Source: Burkholderia dolosa
GTDB lineage: Bacteria > Pseudomonadota > Gammaproteobacteria > Burkholderiales > Burkholderiaceae
Direction: 5' to 3'
DNA: 34,473 bases
Assembly (NCBI RefSeq): GCF_902499135.1
Contig: NZ_CABVPR010000065.1
Location: 1-34,473 of the forward strand
This document shows positions 32,199 through 34,473 of the stretch, piece by piece; the first letter of the stretch is position 1; each line of letters starts with the position of its first letter. Both the position numbers and the translations under genes were made by a program. A model generated the notes under the pieces. The model was not told where the DNA came from. It ran no database searches and worked only from the letters and a program-made list of their open reading frames with translations.

Positions 32199-33320
32199 TC
32201 ACGGCCGCGCGGCGCCGAGGCGCTGCACCATCCGCATCACGGCGGCCATCTGCGGCGCGTCGCGGCGGTAGAAGTCGGGATGCAGCGGGTCGGCGCTCGT
32301 ATAGCCCCAGAAGTCCCAGCAGCCGAGCGGGTTGACCGCGGATTTCGCGACCTGCGGATAGAGGACGATCAGCCGGTTCGTATCGGCGATCTCGTTGTAG
32401 CCGACGCCGCGGATCATCCGTTCGCCGACCGTCGCGACGTTCTGCACGCAGCCGTGGAACACGACGTGCACCGCGCACGTCGCGCGTTCGCATTCGGCCG
32501 GCACGTACGCATAGCCGACGTCGTCGAGCGATGCGCGGCGCTGCGGGTCGAACGCACGCTGATCGAAGCGCAGCAGCTTGCCGTTCGCCTGCGCGGCCGG
32601 CGGATTCAGCGGCTTCGCGCTCGTGCCGTAGATCCAGCGGACGATGTCGTGCGACTGCTCGAAGCCGCAGTTGTCGATGTACGGACTCGCGTTCGCGCTG
32701 CACGCGTTGTCTTCCGGCCGGTTCGTGATGAACGCGTGACCGGCGTCCGGCGACGCGCGGTACAGCAGGTTCGCGTCGGGCACCTGCGCGAGCGTGTAGA
32801 AGCGTGCGGTCTGATCGACGACGCGGGTGGACACGACCGTATCCTTCGCGCCGCTGAACACGTAGATGCGCTGGCGACGCAGATTGACCGGATCGTCGAT
32901 CTGGCCGCGCTGTGCGAACGTGCGCGCAGCGCGCCATGCGTCGGCCGCGGACGGCGCGGGACCGATCGGCTGCATGCACAGCGTGGTCGCGGCCACCGCG
33001 GGCGCGATCAGTTCGTTCACGCCCGCGCAGTAGAACGGGCCGCCGGCGACGATTCCCGCGCCGATCAGCCGGCTCGAGAACGCGACGTCGAACTGCGCGG
33101 CCATGAAGCCGCCGGACGACAGCCCCGATACCGACGTGCGCTGCAGGTCGGCTGCGTACGCGGGCAGCGGGTCGGCCGCGAGTGCGGCGTGCGGCGCGGC
33201 CGACACGATCGCGGCAACGGTGACGGAGGCGGCGCCGACCAAGCGGCGCACATCGCGAAGCGTGCGCGAAACGGCGGAGCGGAGCGGCGCTGGGCGGCCG
33301 GGCGAGCGGGTGACGTTCAT
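32199..33320 (-). CDS. Secreted PHB depolymerase family esterase
   Basis: 373 residues from the ATG at 33320 (GGAGTT before it). A long signal peptide ends near residue 48 (A-L-A before ADPLPAYA). The lipase box GLSSG at 66-70, with nucleophile Ser68, lies near the N-terminus, as in type 2 extracellular short-chain polyhydroxyalkanoate depolymerases. Asp and His candidates are in VFSGAKDTVVS and VVFHGCVQNV. It also has DNACSANASPYIDNCGF with likely disulfides. It should hydrolyse poly-3-hydroxybutyrate or related esters outside the cytoplasm. No substrate-binding or linker domain follows the catalytic domain. Confidence 0.9.
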   Translation of the reverse strand: MNVTRSPGRPAPLRSAVSRTLRDVRRLVGAASVTVAAIVSAAPHAALAADPLPAYAADLQRTSVSGLSSGGFMAAQFDVAFSSRLIGAGIVAGGPFYCAGVNELIAPAVAATTLCMQPIGPAPSAADAWRAARTFAQRGQIDDPVNLRRQRIYVFSGAKDTVVSTRVVDQTARFYTLAQVPDANLLYRASPDAGHAFITNRPEDNACSANASPYIDNCGFEQSHDIVRWIYGTSAKPLNPPAAQANGKLLRFDQRAFDPQRRASLDDVGYAYVPAECERATCAVHVVFHGCVQNVATVGERMIRGVGYNEIADTNRLIVLYPQVAKSAVNPLGCWDFWGYTSADPLHPDFYRRDAPQMAAVMRMVQRLGAARP

Positions 33321-33472
33321 GCGGAACTCCTGTCGTGGCGATGGGTTGGGATCGCGAATGCGATGCAATGCTTGACGGACGGCTTCAGCTTAGGTGCGGC
33401 GCGCGGTGCGGAGAATGGCGCAAACGGCACGGTCGACGACCCGTGACGTTCGGCCTGCGCGCGCCGCGGCCG

Positions 33473-33919
33473 TCATGACAGAAACAGCGCGCGCTCCGCG
33501 CGGCGCCGCTTCGTGAGGCCGGCGAGCGGCCTGCCGCCGGCCTTGTTCCACACGAGGAACTGGTCGGCCGCGCGCGCGGTGGCGCCGGCATTCAGGTAGC
33601 GCAGCAGCGTCGACGAGCGCAGTCGTCCGGCGCCGAGGTTGAAGACGAACGACATCAGCGCGTCGAACTGCTGCTGCGTGACCGGCACGCGCAGCAGCTT
33701 GCGCAGGTTCAGCTCGGCGCTGCGCAGGTCGCGCCGCAGCAGCGCATCCGCCTCGGCCTGCGTGAGCGGCCGCGTGAAGCGTTCGTGCGGCAGGATCAGA
33801 TGTCCGTAGCCGATCGTCGGCTTGCCGACCGCGTCGAGATACCGCGCAAGCCGCAGCCCCTCGAACTGCTTGATCAGCGCGATGCCCTGCGCGCCGGTGC
33901 GTTCAGGCTGGTTCGCCAT
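33473..33919 (-). CDS. GH24 lysozyme (T4-type endolysin-like)
   Basis: 148 residues. The catalytic triad spacing of T4 lysozyme is exact: Glu20 in KQFEGLRLARYLDAVGKPT, Asp29, Thr35 in TIGYGH. LRRDLRSAELNLRKLL and FDALMSFVFNLGAG complete the fold. It has no signal peptide or signal-anchor helix, and no holin, spanin or other phage gene lies nearby. Its start overlaps the end of the DUF2589-like gene by 17 bp, so the two are coupled. Possible roles are release of cytoplasmic cargo by lysis, or a domesticated phage gene. Confidence 0.92.
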   Translation of the reverse strand: MANQPERTGAQGIALIKQFEGLRLARYLDAVGKPTIGYGHLILPHERFTRPLTQAEADALLRRDLRSAELNLRKLLRVPVTQQQFDALMSFVFNLGAGRLRSSTLLRYLNAGATARAADQFLVWNKAGGRPLAGLTKRRRAERALFLS

Positions 33920-34473
33920 CGTCGTTCTCCTTGCTGCCCGGCCGTGCGCGCGGCACGAGGCGCTGCGTGTATTCGTCGATCACGCGCATGATCGCTTCGG
34001 GCGGCGCGAGCGCCGCGAACTGCATTTCGATGTCGATGTGCTCGGTGTCACGCTGCCGCGCGACGCCCTGTGTGTCCTTGCTGCCGGAGCGCGGCGCGAA
34101 CGTCACGTAGAAGCGGCCGCGCTGGTCGTCGCCCGCGATGCCGCCGGCGGGCAGCGCCTCGGTGAAGTCGCCGCGCACGGTCAGATGCACGACCATCCGC
34201 TCGAGCGCGAGCCCGCGCGGCGTCGCGAGCGCGACGAGCGGCACCGGCATCGCATGCTCGGCGTCGAGCGCGACGGTGACTTCGCGCGGCGCGAGCAGCC
34301 CGTCGTCGCGCCGGTCGAAGAACTGGTCGAGCACGGCCGTGTACTGATGCGCGAGCAGCTGGTTCGCGGCCGCCGCCGCGTGCTGCATCCCGCGCGCGAT
34401 TTCGTCGAGCGCGATGCCGCGCGGCGGCGGGTGATCGGCGCCGCGCGACGAGCCGGGCGGAGGGGGCGGCGCG
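33903..34473 (-). CDS. DUF2589-like protein, truncated by the right edge
   Basis: The frame is open to the window end, so the N-terminus is missing; at least 190 residues. The visible part starts with a Pro-rich stretch (APPPPPGSSRGADHPPPRG), then a helix IALDEIARGMQHAAAAANQL and beta-rich segments VTVALDAEHAMPVPLVALA, LERMVVHLTVRGDF and RFYVTFAPR. This order resembles DUF2589, a family of unknown role. It overlaps the lysozyme gene by 17 bp. Confidence 0.7.
   Translation of the reverse strand, partial: APPPPPGSSRGADHPPPRGIALDEIARGMQHAAAAANQLLAHQYTAVLDQFFDRRDDGLLAPREVTVALDAEHAMPVPLVALATPRGLALERMVVHLTVRGDFTEALPAGGIAGDDQRGRFYVTFAPRSGSKDTQGVARQRDTEHIDIEMQFAALAPPEAIMRVIDEYTQRLVPRARPGSKENDDGEPA

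Overview
High-GC genomic segment with the codon bias and gene content of Burkholderia, most likely a Burkholderia cepacia complex species. The assignment rests on the divergent penR/penA (AmpR-like regulator / class A PenA beta-lactamase) pair, the ftrA-rhodanese pair and very strong G/C third-position bias. No rRNA, tRNA, CRISPR array, transposase or integrase was recognised. It is mostly chromosomal housekeeping and accessory metabolism, with one repeat-rich intergenic island and one poorly characterised gene cluster at the right end.

Left part (1-5063): a truncated secreted protein, an MreB-like actin homologue behind a textbook flagellar sigma-28 promoter, a YdcF/SanA-type membrane protein, a glycogen-debranching-type glucosidase and a small conserved helical protein. 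Centre-left (5064-9314): penR and penA sit inside an island of seven 74-bp repeats, all in the same orientation. Each repeat has an IHF-consensus core, then exactly 28 bp later (from its TCAA) an outward-to-inward pair of DnaA-box-like 9-mers spaced exactly 26 bp. This looks like a dispersed miniature datA/DARS-type IHF-DnaA module and is the most striking signal in the window. One copy forms the last 20 codons and stop of penR.

Middle (9315-22529): BOF-domain periplasmic protein, RpiR regulator, PEP mutase/isocitrate lyase family enzyme, YodC-like protein, cytochrome P450, superinfection-immunity-like membrane protein, rhodanese divergent from FtrA, DUF1460 lipoprotein, M20 peptidase-Ldh oxidoreductase-TfoX cluster, NnrU, TauE/SafE transporter and a translationally coupled DUF2945-DUF488 pair. 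Then (22823-29453): an amidase/LprI-like envelope pair, the nadM(Nudix)-nadV nicotinamide salvage operon with a visible promoter, and a MocR regulator divergent from an EamA transporter with a two-site operator between them.

Right end (29542-34473, all minus strand): a DUF2589-like protein overlapping a signal-less GH24 lysozyme, then a secreted PHB-depolymerase-type esterase, a phasin-like helical protein, and three paralogous ~205-residue proteins of a family I cannot name. The last five read as one gene set and may be a polyester-granule or other assembly-associated system not obviously described.
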